Source of the DNA: an uncultured Oscillospiraceae bacterium
GTDB lineage: Bacteria; Bacillota; Clostridia; Oscillospirales; Oscillospiraceae
Direction: 5' to 3'
Assembly (NCBI GenBank): GCA_944386975.1
Contig: CALXDC010000029.1
Span: 1-37,465, forward strand
Length of the DNA: 37,465 nucleotides
Within the stretch, counting starts at the first letter, position 1. Every line of letters starts with the position of its first letter. Positions 1-8,052 of the stretch are shown here, in pieces. The notes beneath the pieces are model-generated. The model did no database searches, was not told where the DNA came from, and was given only the letters and a program-made list of their open reading frames with translations. A program made the position numbers and the translations under genes.

Positions 1-1
1 C

Positions 2-31
2 GCCGCTGAGATCGCTTCCATGATCAAGTAA
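2..31 (+). CDS. C-terminal end of an unidentified protein (partial)
   Basis: An open frame entering from the left edge ends with codons for AAEIASMIK and a TAA stop at 29-31. A strong terminator follows immediately, which supports this being the true end of a rightward gene. Nine residues are too few to assign a family. Confidence 0.5.
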   Translation, partial: AAEIASMIK

Positions 32-42
32 GACTTCCCCGA

Positions 43-75
43 AACTCCCCGGAACCACTGTTCCGGGGAGTTTTT
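43..75 (+). terminator. Rho-independent terminator of the upstream gene
   Basis: A perfect 13-bp stem (43-55 with 60-72) and a CACT loop are followed by a T run to 75. It starts 11 nt after the stop codon of the partial gene. The stem also has A residues on its left, so it could stop leftward feo transcripts. No other obvious terminator is seen between 76 and 267, a stretch in which I find no gene. Confidence 0.9.
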
Positions 76-267
76 GCGTGCCCTCGCCCTTCTCCCGCGT
101 CTCCGGCGCGTACAAGCGCTTTACTCGAAAGAAAACCACACCCCGATCGCCAAACAGCGCATTACGCCGTGTAACAACCGAGGTGTGGTCTTAACGGAAC
201 AGAAGCTCTCCAACCGGATTTCAGTCCTGAGGATTTATCTTCCGCTCAATGGAATGGATCCTTTTCT

Positions 268-456
268 TTACGACGGAGAGGAGCGGTGCTCCTCATGACA
301 AATTCCCTTGCTGGGACAGTCCGCGCAGCCGCATCCGCAGCCGCCGTGTCCGGACTGGCGCTGCCGGACCATGTGAACCAGGATGGCGCACACCATCCCC
401 AGAAGGACCAGTCCCACCACCAGGGAGCCCCAATTTGCCTGCAGCCAGGCAGCCAT
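268..456 (-). CDS. FeoB-associated Cys-rich membrane protein
   Basis: Small 62-residue protein with one N-terminal membrane segment (about residues 8-28), a short basic stretch, then a Cys-rich tail (GGCGCGCADCPSKGIC). This is the layout of the FeoB-associated Cys-rich family, thought to act with the FeoB ferrous iron permease, perhaps as a metal-handling partner like FeoC; that role is not proven. It lies 32 bp downstream of feoB on the same strand and is probably cotranscribed. The ATG at 456 is preferred because AAGG sits 8 nt upstream; an in-frame GTG at 465 overlaps the SD. The last codons contain a GAGGAGC/GCTCCTC hairpin. Confidence 0.85.
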   Translation of the reverse strand: MAAWLQANWGSLVVGLVLLGMVCAILVHMVRQRQSGHGGCGCGCADCPSKGICHEEHRSSPS

Positions 457-488
457 ATCTGTCACCTTCCTTTTTCACACCTGTTTTC

Positions 489-2669
489 TTACGCCCGCAC
501 GGGAATGTCCTGCAGGCGCTCTCCCTCCCGGCTGGGCCGCACCACCAGGAATACCAGCACCGCGAAGAGAACCAGGGCCACTGCCGTCCAAACGCTGAAG
601 GGCACCGTACCGGTGATCAGCCCGCCGATCTGGTAGACCATCATGGCCACAACATAGGCAAAGCCGCACATGTAGCCGATAGCGCCCAAGGCCCACTTGG
701 GGTTGTTCATCTCCCGCTTGATGGCGCCCATAGCGGCAAAGCAGGGGGCGCAGAGGAGATTGAAGATCATGAAGGAGTAGGCGCTGAGGGCGGTGAAATC
801 CGCCGCCACCAGGGCCCAGATCTCGTCGCCGTTTTCACTAAGTTCCCCTGTGTAGTGATAGAGCACGCCGAAGGTGTTCACCACCTCCTCCTTGGCGATA
901 AGACCGGTGAAGGTGGCCACCGTGGCCTTCCAGGCCATGTCGCCCATCCAGCCCAGGGGGTAGAAGATCCAGGCCACCGCGTTGCCGATAATCGCCAGGA
1001 GGCTGTCGTTGTTGTCCTCCACCTCCTGGAACACGCCGTCAATGAAGCCGTAGCCCTGGAGGAACCAGAGGACAATGGAGCTGAGCAGAATCACGGTGCC
1101 GGCCCGCTTGATAAAGGACCAGCCCCGCTCCCAGGTGCCCCGGAGGACATTGCCGCCGGAGGGGATGTGGTAGGCGGGCAGCTCCATGACAAAAGGAGCG
1201 GGCTCCCCGGCAAAGACCTTGAATTTCTTCAGCATGACGCCGGAGACGATCACCGCCGCCACACCGATGAAGTAGGCGGAGGTGGCCACCCAGGCGGAGT
1301 TGCCGAAGAGGGCCCCGGCGAAGAGGCCGATGATGGGCATTTTCGCCCCGCAGGGAATGAAGCCGGTGGTCATAATGGTCATCTTCCGGTCCCGGTCCTG
1401 CTCGATGGTCCGGGAGGCCATGATGCCGGGGACGCCGCAGCCGGTGGCCACCAGCATGGGGATGAAGCTCTTGCCGGAGAGGCCGAAGCGGCGGAAGATC
1501 CGGTCCATGATGAAGGCGATGCGGGCCATGTAGCCGATATCCTCCAGAATACACAGCAGGAAAAACAGCACCAGCATCTGGGGCACGAAGCCCAGTACCG
1601 CCCCCACGCCGGCCACAATGCCATCCTGAATGAGCCCGTAGAGCCAGGTACCCTCCGCCACATGGAGGGCGCTCAAGAGGCTATCAAACCAGCCGGGAAC
1701 CCACTGACCGAAAAGGACGTCATTGGCCCAGTCGGTAGCCCGGGTACCGATGGAGACGGACCAGCTGCCCATAGAGATGGCATACACCAGCGCCATGACC
1801 ACCACAAAAATAGGCAGGGCCAGAATCCGGTTGGTGACCACCTTGTCGATCTTGTCGGAGGTGCTGAGGGCCCCCCGGCTCTTCTTTTTGCAGCAGCCGC
1901 CGATGATGGAGGCAATCCAGTCGTACCGCTCGCCGGTGATAATGGACTCGGCGTTGTCATCCAGCTCCTTTTCACAGGCGGCAATGTCCGCCTCCACATG
2001 CCGGAGGTCCGCCTCGCTGAGCTTCAGCTGCTCCGCCACTTTCCCATCCCGCTCGAAGATCTTGATGGCATACCAGCGCTGCTGCTCCTCAGGGACGCTA
2101 TGAAGGAGATACTCCTCAATGTGGGCCAGGGCGTGCTCCACAGAGCCGGAGAAGGTGTGCATGGGGATGGTCTTCTCTCCGCTGCGGGCAATATCCACCG
2201 CCGCCTGAGCCGCCTCCATGACCCCGGTGCCCTTCAGGGCGGAGATCTCGCACACCGTGCAGCCCAAGGTTTCACTGAGCTTCGCCGTGTTGATCCGGTC
2301 GCCGCTGCGGCGCACCACGTCCATCATGTTCACCGCCACCACCACCGGGATACCCAGCTCGGTGAGCTGCGTGGTGAGGTACAGGTTCCGCTCCAGATTG
2401 GTACCGTCCACGATGTTGAGAATCACGTCCGGCCGCTCCTGAACCAGATAGTTCCGGGCCACCACCTCCTCCAGCGTATAGGGGGAGAGGGAATAGATTC
2501 CCGGCAGGTCCATAATGACTACGTCCTTGTGACCTTTCAGCCGGCCCTCCTTCTTCTCCACCGTCACCCCGGGCCAGTTGCCTACGAACTGGGCGGAACC
2601 GGTCAGGGCGTTGAACAGCGTGGTTTTACCACAGTTGGGGTTGCCCGCCAACGCAATTTTGATCGACAT
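489..2669 (-). CDS. feoB: Ferrous iron transport protein B
   Basis: 726-residue Fe(II) transporter of the inner membrane. The N-terminal G domain has G1 GNPNCGKT (residues 9-16), G3 DLPG, G4 NMMD and a G5 SAL motif. It is followed by the GDI-like helical linker and a polytopic membrane domain with the two gate motifs carrying conserved cysteines (CGVPG and IPCGAKMP). Length is usual for the family. The ATG at 2669 is chosen because GAAGGGA lies 8 nt upstream. The longer open frame to 2729 runs through the promoter at 2701-2729, so it cannot be the start. It has its own metal-box promoter and lies downstream of two feoA genes. Confidence 0.97.
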   Translation of the reverse strand: MSIKIALAGNPNCGKTTLFNALTGSAQFVGNWPGVTVEKKEGRLKGHKDVVIMDLPGIYSLSPYTLEEVVARNYLVQERPDVILNIVDGTNLERNLYLTTQLTELGIPVVVAVNMMDVVRRSGDRINTAKLSETLGCTVCEISALKGTGVMEAAQAAVDIARSGEKTIPMHTFSGSVEHALAHIEEYLLHSVPEEQQRWYAIKIFERDGKVAEQLKLSEADLRHVEADIAACEKELDDNAESIITGERYDWIASIIGGCCKKKSRGALSTSDKIDKVVTNRILALPIFVVVMALVYAISMGSWSVSIGTRATDWANDVLFGQWVPGWFDSLLSALHVAEGTWLYGLIQDGIVAGVGAVLGFVPQMLVLFFLLCILEDIGYMARIAFIMDRIFRRFGLSGKSFIPMLVATGCGVPGIMASRTIEQDRDRKMTIMTTGFIPCGAKMPIIGLFAGALFGNSAWVATSAYFIGVAAVIVSGVMLKKFKVFAGEPAPFVMELPAYHIPSGGNVLRGTWERGWSFIKRAGTVILLSSIVLWFLQGYGFIDGVFQEVEDNNDSLLAIIGNAVAWIFYPLGWMGDMAWKATVATFTGLIAKEEVVNTFGVLYHYTGELSENGDEIWALVAADFTALSAYSFMIFNLLCAPCFAAMGAIKREMNNPKWALGAIGYMCGFAYVVAMMVYQIGGLITGTVPFSVWTAVALVLFAVLVFLVVRPSREGERLQDIPVRA

Positions 2670-2700
2670 GACTGCGTCCCTTCTTTCCTGTTTCACACAA

Positions 2701-2729
2701 ATATTAGTTTTAACTAACGTCAAGTTCAA
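2701..2729 (-). promoter_or_regulatory. feoB promoter with embedded metal-regulator box
   Basis: On the minus strand: -35 TTGAAC (2729-2724), a 17-nt spacer and -10 TAATAT (2706-2701). The palindrome TTAG-N6-CTAA at 2704-2717 covers the spacer and edge of the -10, so a bound repressor would block RNA polymerase. The expected start is near 2694, about 25 nt before the feoB ATG. A short GC hairpin (2736-2751) followed by a T-rich stretch lies just upstream and may partly stop transcripts from feoA. Confidence 0.75.
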
Positions 2730-2761
2730 AGAAATGGGCGGCCCGCCGCCCCATGGCCCCT

Positions 2762-2983
2762 CTATTGGACCTCAATCATCTCCGCATCCGCCTTGCGAAG
2801 GCTCAGCTCATAGCCCCGGACGTTGATCTCGATGGGGTCCCCCAGAGGGGCCACCTTGCGGACAAAGATTTCCACGCCCTTGGTGATGCCCATGTCCATG
2901 ATCCGACGGCGCACCGCGCCCTCGCCATGGAGCCTGGCCACCGAAACCGTTTCGCCAACCTTGGTCTCTCTCAGTGTTTTCAA
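2762..2983 (-). CDS. feoA: FeoA family protein (second copy)
   Basis: 73-residue FeoA/SH3-like domain protein: MKTLRETKVGETVSVARLHG, then the RRRIMDMGIT-KG segment and the PLGDPIEINVRGYELSLRKADA segment typical of FeoA. FeoA is a small cytosolic partner that is thought to bind or regulate FeoB. It follows another FeoA-like gene (25 bp gap) and precedes feoB. Tandem feoA genes before feoB are common in Firmicutes. Confidence 0.93.
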   Translation of the reverse strand: MKTLRETKVGETVSVARLHGEGAVRRRIMDMGITKGVEIFVRKVAPLGDPIEINVRGYELSLRKADAEMIEVQ

Positions 2984-3008
2984 TGTGCTCTCTCCTTCCC
3001 TGTGGGGC

Positions 3009-3218
3009 TCACACCATGATCTTGCAGGCCATCTCCTTGCTGATGGCCACCCGGGTGTCCTTCACCTGAACAATTACGTTGCCGCTCATCTCGCTGAGCA
3101 CCCGCACCATCGTTCCGGTGACAAACCCCATGCTCTCCAAAAACTGCCGGGTCTCGGTCCGTCCGCCGATGTGCTTGATGTACCGCTCCTCACCGGCGGC
3201 GGCCAATGTCAAAGGCAT
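3009..3218 (-). CDS. feoA: FeoA family protein (first copy)
   Basis: 69-residue FeoA-like protein, more divergent than its neighbour but with the same core: RQFLESMGFVTGTMVRVLSEMSGN followed by VIVQVKDTRVAISKEMACKIMV. It is first in the feo operon. Two adjacent ATG codons (3221 and 3218) follow GGGGAGGAG; 3218 is preferred because its spacing is 8 nt, against 5 nt for 3221. A still longer open frame to 3257 lacks an SD. The gene has its own strong promoter with two metal-regulator boxes at 3264-3301. Confidence 0.88.
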   Translation of the reverse strand: MPLTLAAAGEERYIKHIGGRTETRQFLESMGFVTGTMVRVLSEMSGNVIVQVKDTRVAISKEMACKIMV

Positions 3219-3263
3219 CATGGTCTCCTCCCCGGGCCGTACCACGGCCCAACGCATTAATAG

Positions 3264-3313
3264 TTAGGTTTTCCTAACGGAATGATATTAGCATACACTA
3301 ACACTCTTGTCAA
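3264..3313 (-). promoter_or_regulatory. feoA operon promoter with two TTAG-N6-CTAA operators
   Basis: Minus-strand promoter: -35 TTGACA (3313-3308), 17-nt spacer, -10 TAATAT (3290-3285). Operator 1 (3288-3301, TTAG-CATACA-CTAA) overlaps spacer and -10. Operator 2 (3264-3277, inside the perfect palindrome GTTAGGTTTTCCTAAC at 3263-3278) covers the predicted start site near 3278. The arrangement is that of a repressor-controlled promoter. The likely repressor is the DtxR-type protein encoded at 3663. Confidence 0.8.
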
Positions 3314-3353
3314 CAATTTTTTCCAGCTCCGGTGCACTTTGCTATTTGGACAC

Positions 3354-3382
3354 GAAAAAGCCCCCGTTTCGGGGGCTTTTTC
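3354..3382. terminator. Bidirectional intrinsic terminator between divergent genes
   Basis: A perfect 13-bp stem (3354-3366 with 3370-3382, loop TTT) has a GC core flanked by A5 and T5, so it can work in both directions. It lies between the feoA promoter and the dtxR gene, where no coding gene needs ending. It is the expected end of the transcript from the promoter at 3488-3516. Confidence 0.85.
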
Positions 3383-3481
3383 GCACAATCTGACGAATGT
3401 ATGAGAAGTGAGAAAGGAGAATGGTATCGAAGGTGTCAGGGCTCTTCCGTTACCCATCCGGAAGTTTGTTTTCCCTAACTT
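3354..3481 (-). ncRNA. Candidate iron-regulated small RNA
   Basis: A minus-strand promoter at 3488-3516 would start RNA near 3481 and end at the terminator 3354-3382, giving about 128 nt. I find no credible ORF: the only open frame runs through the terminator and lacks an SD. The RNA holds a pyrimidine-rich single-stranded-looking stretch (about 3401-3425) containing CTCCTTT, complementary to AAAGGAG Shine-Dalgarno sequences. Such stretches are a feature of iron-sparing sRNAs such as FsrA. The promoter is a near copy of the feoA one, so the RNA should be made when the regulator is iron-free. This is inference from layout; a decayed duplicate of the feo promoter region is the main alternative. 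Confidence 0.5.
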
Positions 3482-3516
3482 GCCTATATGTTAGCATGGA
3501 CTAACTTTTTTGTCAA
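3465..3516 (-). promoter_or_regulatory. Third metal-box promoter, reading left with no gene
   Basis: Minus strand: -35 TTGACA (3516-3511), 17-nt spacer, -10 TAACAT (3493-3488). The box TTAG-CATGGA-CTAA at 3491-3504 occupies the same place as in the feoA promoter. A second, imperfect box (TTTG-N6-CTAA, 3465-3478) covers the start region. It drives the candidate RNA that ends at 3354. The boxes lie over 80 bp upstream of the dtxR promoter, so they probably do not serve that gene. Confidence 0.65.
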
Positions 3517-3586
3517 CCCTCTTTTTTACATTTTTTCCGGCGTCCGCTCCTCCCCTCTCACCTTCGCCCGACAAGCGGTCTTTTCA

Positions 3587-3615
3587 TTGAAAAAATCCCG
3601 CTTTCGTGGTATACT
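3587..3615 (+). promoter_or_regulatory. Promoter of the DtxR-family regulator gene
   Basis: -35 TTGAAA (3587-3592), 17-nt spacer, -10 TATACT (3610-3615); expected start near 3622, about 40 nt before the ATG at 3663. No TTAG-N6-CTAA box overlaps it. Confidence 0.8.
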
Positions 3616-3662
3616 AATAGAACTTGGCAGAAAACGGGAATCCCCGGGAACAGGAGGCGTTT

Positions 3663-4043
3663 ATGAAGGAATCGGGCGAGAACTATCTGGAGTCCATCTA
3701 TGTGCTCTCCCAGCGGCAGAAGGAGGTCCGGGCCACGGACATCTGCGCCTATTTCGGGTACTCCCGGCCCACGGTGTCCGTGGCGCTGAAGCACTTTAAG
3801 GAGCAGGGCTATGTGGAGGTGGACGAGAACAATCACATCACCCTCACCGACGCAGGCCTGGCCATCGCGGAGAAGATCTATGAGCGCCATGTGGTGATCA
3901 CCCGGATGCTGGTACACCTGGGAGTCAGCGAGGAGGTGGCCGCCGCCGACGCCTGCAAGATCGAGCACGACCTCAGCGACGAGACCTTCCGCTGCATGAA
4001 GGCGCACTTTCAAGGCATTGCCCAAGGAGAGGAGACCCATTGA
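3663..4043 (+). CDS. DtxR/MntR-family metal-dependent repressor
   Basis: 126-residue repressor: winged helix (about residues 5-62) and the metal-binding/dimerization domain, without the SH3 domain of long DtxR proteins. Ligand positions can be read by alignment: E10, H76, and the C98-x-x-E101-H102 motif. A cysteine at this place is the DtxR/IdeR (iron) form, whereas MntR has Glu there, so iron sensing is likely. The neighbouring feo genes with palindromic boxes are the natural targets. The ATG at 3663 has AGGAGG 7 nt upstream; the longer frame from 3624 lacks an SD. Direct binding to the boxes is inferred. Confidence 0.9.
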   Translation: MKESGENYLESIYVLSQRQKEVRATDICAYFGYSRPTVSVALKHFKEQGYVEVDENNHITLTDAGLAIAEKIYERHVVITRMLVHLGVSEEVAAADACKIEHDLSDETFRCMKAHFQGIAQGEETH

Positions 4044-4765
4044 CCATGTTTACCGGTTTTACCCCGGACGCCCAAACCTTTTTGTGGGAGATCCGGCTGA
4101 ACAACGAGCGGAGCTGGTTTGAAGCCAACAAGGAGCGGTATCTCACCCAGGTTCTCCAACCCCTGCGGCTGCTGGGAGAGGAGTTATATGACTACATGGC
4201 GGAGCAGTATCCCCAGCTGGGGCTGAACCTCCACGTGTCCCGGATCTACCGGGACGCCCGGCGGCTCCACGGACGGGGACCCTACAAGGACCACCTGTGG
4301 TTCACCCTCCGCCACGAGAATGAGAACTGGACCAGCCGTCCGGTATTTTACTTCGAGCTGATGCCTGAGGGGATCAGCTACGGCATGGGCTTCTACTGCG
4401 CCGCCCCCAGCCTCATGGAGCGGTTCCGCCGGGAGGCGGCGGAGGACCCTGCGCCTCTCAGCAGACTGGCGAGGAAGCTGAACCGCCAGGACCGGTTTCA
4501 CCTGGAGGGGGAGGAATACGCCCGGAAGAAGCCGGCCCCTGCTCCGGTTCTGGTCCCCTGGATCAGCCGCAAGCACATCACCGTCTGCCGGGACGAGGAC
4601 TATAGCAGCCGCAGCGAGAGCCGGGCGCTGGTGGCGGATTTGAAAACAGGATTTGACTTTCTCATTCCCTACTATCAATTTTTTGAAAAGCTGTGTCGGG
4701 AGGAGTTCCACAATTTACAGATTGGTGACAACTCCGCCGCCCCTTTCGGGTATAATGCCCGGTAA
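4040..4765 (+). CDS. DUF2461 domain-containing protein
   Basis: About 241 residues of the DUF2461/TIGR02453 family, recognised by FTGFTPDAQTFLWEIRLNNERSWFEANK near the N-terminus, the ISRIYRDARR-like segment (VSRIYRDARRLHGRGPYKDHLWFT) and a C-terminal FFEKLCREE segment. The function of the family is unknown. The TTG at 4040 overlaps the dtxR stop (TTGA) and has GGAG 5 nt upstream; an ATG at 4046 is the alternative start, two codons in. Probably cotranscribed with the regulator, though no functional link to iron is visible. Confidence 0.85.
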   Translation: MTMFTGFTPDAQTFLWEIRLNNERSWFEANKERYLTQVLQPLRLLGEELYDYMAEQYPQLGLNLHVSRIYRDARRLHGRGPYKDHLWFTLRHENENWTSRPVFYFELMPEGISYGMGFYCAAPSLMERFRREAAEDPAPLSRLARKLNRQDRFHLEGEEYARKKPAPAPVLVPWISRKHITVCRDEDYSSRSESRALVADLKTGFDFLIPYYQFFEKLCREEFHNLQIGDNSAAPFGYNAR

Positions 4766-4798
4766 GGATGGAAATGGAATCATAAGGAGGGCTTTCCC

Positions 4799-5659
4799 TT
4801 GGATAAGCTGCACGACAGCATCAATCGCTTCTGTGTCAAGCACCCCTATTGGGGTATTCCCAATCTGATGCGCTATGTGGTCATCGCCACGGTGGCGGCC
4901 TACGCTCTGGGTCTGGTGACCAACGGCGTGGCTACGCTGTATATGTACCTCTCCCCGGAGGCCATTCTTCACGGGCAGGTCTGGCGGCTGGTGACCTTTA
5001 TTTTCCTGCCCTCCGCCAGCAGCCCTATCTCCCTGCTGCTGTTCCTCTACTTCTACTACTGGATCGGCTCCATCCTGGAGAACTACTGGGGCACCCCCAA
5101 GTTTACCCTCTACTACATCAGCGGCGTGGTTTTGACCATTATCGGGGCTTTTGCGGCCTACCTCCTCCCCGGGGGCTACTCCTACGTCTCCGGCCTCCAC
5201 TATGTGAATATGGCCATGTTCCTGGCCTACGCGGCCCTGGCCCCGGACGCCATCATCTACTTTATGTTCTTCCTGCCGGTGAAGATCAAGTGGCTGGCCT
5301 GGGCGGATCTGGCCTATTTCGCCTATGAGGTGCTGGTGCAGGTGGGACAGCGCAACTGGGGCAGCGCCCTGGCGCCCATCATCGCCCTTTTGAACTTTGT
5401 GGTGTTCTTCTGGCCCTATCTCTGCCGGAAGGCCCGGGTGGAGCGTGCGGGCCGCAGCAGACAGGCCACCCGGTTCCGCCAGACGGTGAAGGCCTCCCAG
5501 CAGCCCAAGAGCTACAACCACAAGTGCGCCGTCTGCGGCCGCACCGACACGGAGTATCCCAACCTGACCTTCCGCTACTGTTCCCGCTGCGCGGGGTACC
5601 ACTGCTTCTGTGAGGACCACATCTTCAACCACGTCCACTTCACCGAGGACGACCATTGA
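4799..5659 (+). CDS. Rhomboid-like membrane protein with C-terminal zinc finger
   Basis: 286 residues with about six membrane segments (roughly residues 25-210) and a soluble tail. The membrane part resembles the rhomboid/derlin fold (first loop with LSPEAILHGQVWRLVTFIFLP), but the place of the catalytic GxSG serine motif reads GLHYVNMAMFLAY, so it is probably not a protease. The tail has CAVCGRTD...YCSRCAGYHCFCEDHIFNHVH, a likely zinc-binding finger. The start is a TTG with AAGGAGG 8 nt upstream. A TATAAT at 4751-4756 could be part of its own promoter, but no good -35 is seen. A terminator follows the stop. Confidence 0.75.
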   Translation: MDKLHDSINRFCVKHPYWGIPNLMRYVVIATVAAYALGLVTNGVATLYMYLSPEAILHGQVWRLVTFIFLPSASSPISLLLFLYFYYWIGSILENYWGTPKFTLYYISGVVLTIIGAFAAYLLPGGYSYVSGLHYVNMAMFLAYAALAPDAIIYFMFFLPVKIKWLAWADLAYFAYEVLVQVGQRNWGSALAPIIALLNFVVFFWPYLCRKARVERAGRSRQATRFRQTVKASQQPKSYNHKCAVCGRTDTEYPNLTFRYCSRCAGYHCFCEDHIFNHVHFTEDDH

Positions 5660-5666
5660 CCTCCTT

Positions 5667-5698
5667 CCCCCGCCGCTTCCGCGGCGGGGGAATTTTTT
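5667..5698 (+). terminator. Terminator after the rhomboid-like gene
   Basis: A 10-bp GC-only stem (5667-5676 with 5681-5690, loop TTCC) is followed by AATTTTTTT. It starts 8 nt after the stop codon at 5659. Confidence 0.93.
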
Positions 5699-5699
5699 T

Positions 5700-5781
5700 G
5701 CCCGCTGGCCGGGCGGGACTGTTTTTTTGCCCTCTGACGAGGGTGGGGCTGTTTTTCGTCGGTGGCCGACGGTGTTTCGGT
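5700..5781 (+). repeat. Tandem array of small hairpin-plus-T-run units
   Basis: Three consecutive units of about 28-29 nt follow the terminator. Each is a short hairpin (GCCCG/CGGGC at 5700-5714; CCCTC/GAGGG at 5730-5743; CGTCGG/CCGACG at 5757-5771) followed by a short G-rich spacer, then GTTTTTTT, GTTTTT and GTTTC. Stem sequences differ but are compensated, so the structure is kept. Convergent with the ftsZ terminator; no gene seen in 5660-5889. Confidence 0.5.
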
Positions 5782-5837
5782 AGGTGTTCTGCCTCCGGCA
5801 GCCGCCGACAAAACAGACCATTCCCTTGTCAGCGCAT

Positions 5838-5872
5838 AAAAAAAGCCTGTCCCCGTTCAGGAGGGACAGGCT
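5838..5872 (-). terminator. Terminator of the dcw cluster after ftsZ
   Basis: Minus strand: 10-bp stem (5863-5872 with 5844-5853) followed by a T7 tract (A run at 5838-5844 on the plus strand), 17 nt after the ftsZ stop. Confidence 0.92.
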
Positions 5873-5889
5873 TCTTTCGATATGTCCAA

Positions 5890-7071
<1,182 letters not shown>

Positions 7072-7145
7072 GACAGTTCCTCCTACTATCCGTTGTATTC
7101 CATTGGGCCAGGAACGCCCAAGATAAAGTGCTTACAAGTATGTTT

Positions 7146-7174
7146 ATTGTATTCCACTTTTTTAGGCAGGTCAA
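7146..7174 (-). promoter_or_regulatory. ftsZ promoter
   Basis: Minus strand: -35 TTGACC (7174-7169), 17-nt spacer, -10 TACAAT (7151-7146). The expected start near 7139 gives a leader of about 68 nt to the ftsZ ATG. Confidence 0.85.
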
Positions 7175-7263
7175 TAGCAAACCCTTGGTTTTTTGAGTTT
7201 TTTTCCGCGAAAGAGGAGAGCCTGTCCCAGCGCTTCAGCGCCGCCGTTCGCCTTTGAAATCCT

Positions 7264-8022
7264 CTATTTGGCGGGCTTGAAGCTGCCTTTGTCCGGCATG
7301 GTGAGGATGATCGTCCCCTTCTCATTCTCCTCCAGCTGGGGCACGATCTGCTCCAGGGCAAGGAGCTTTTTGTCGAAGTCGCTGTCGTAGGGGATCTCCA
7401 CGTCGAAGCGGCCGGCATATTCCAGCACCAGCACTTCCTCGTCGCTGCAGTCAATGGCCGCCGTATCCCCCAGCATTCCCCGGCTCTCCAGACAGTCCAC
7501 CAGCTCCAAAAGCCGGTCTCGGGAGATGGTCCCCTCCTGGGGCAGCTCCAGGGTGGAGGACACCGTGGGCAGCAGCAGCTCCACCCCTACCACCTGGAGA
7601 TAGCCGCCTGCCTTCGCGGCCTCCACCTTCTCCAGCAGCTTTCCCTTCCGGCTCACCAGCCAGGCATCCTGGCCCTGGACCACCGCCATCACCGGTGTAC
7701 ACTCCTCCACCTGGATGAGAATGGTGTCCGGCAGGCTCCTACGAATCTGCACCGATTGAATATAGGGCAGCTGGCTGGTGAGCTGGCCGGAAATGGCATA
7801 CTTGTTGAGGAGGAACATGTTCTCCCCCAGCTCGATCTCCGTCACGTCCAGAATCTCCTGGTCGGTATAGCGGCTGTTGCCGTCCACCACCACAGTCTGG
7901 ACCTTGAAGAAGAGAATCATGGCCGCCGCAATGGCCCCGCAGATCAGCAGGAAGGACAAAAACCGGAGGGGCACCGTCAGCCTGCTGCGGCGGTAGCGCC
8001 TGTTTCTCCGTCTCCGGGCCAT
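7264..8022 (-). CDS. ftsQ: Cell division protein FtsQ/DivIB
   Basis: 252-residue divisome protein: a very basic cytoplasmic N-terminus (RRRRNRRYRRSR), one membrane helix (about 18-40), then the POTRA domain (VDGNSRYTDQEILDVTEIELGENMFLLNK...) and the beta domain. It forms a complex with FtsL and a third partner outside the membrane. Length and layout are usual for DivIB. The start ATG has GGTGAGGA just upstream. It lies 30 bp after murA and 192 bp before ftsZ. Confidence 0.9.
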   Translation of the reverse strand: MARRRRNRRYRRSRLTVPLRFLSFLLICGAIAAAMILFFKVQTVVVDGNSRYTDQEILDVTEIELGENMFLLNKYAISGQLTSQLPYIQSVQIRRSLPDTILIQVEECTPVMAVVQGQDAWLVSRKGKLLEKVEAAKAGGYLQVVGVELLLPTVSSTLELPQEGTISRDRLLELVDCLESRGMLGDTAAIDCSDEEVLVLEYAGRFDVEIPYDSDFDKKLLALEQIVPQLEENEKGTIILTMPDKGSFKPAK

Positions 8023-8052
8023 GTCCTCACCTGCCTTTCTCTCTCGTATGGG

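Noticed and set aside
249-2717. 822-codon open frame on the plus strand opposite feoB, and similar long frames opposite murA, murE, the PBP, ftsZ and the adhesin
   Set aside because: They are low-stop antisense frames caused by GC-rich codon use; they are His/Gly/Pro-rich, lack SDs and family motifs, and the minus-strand genes are certain.
3257-3457. 66-codon ORF (MGNGRALTPSIPF..) on the minus strand
   Set aside because: It runs through a perfect terminator and the feoA promoter and has no SD.
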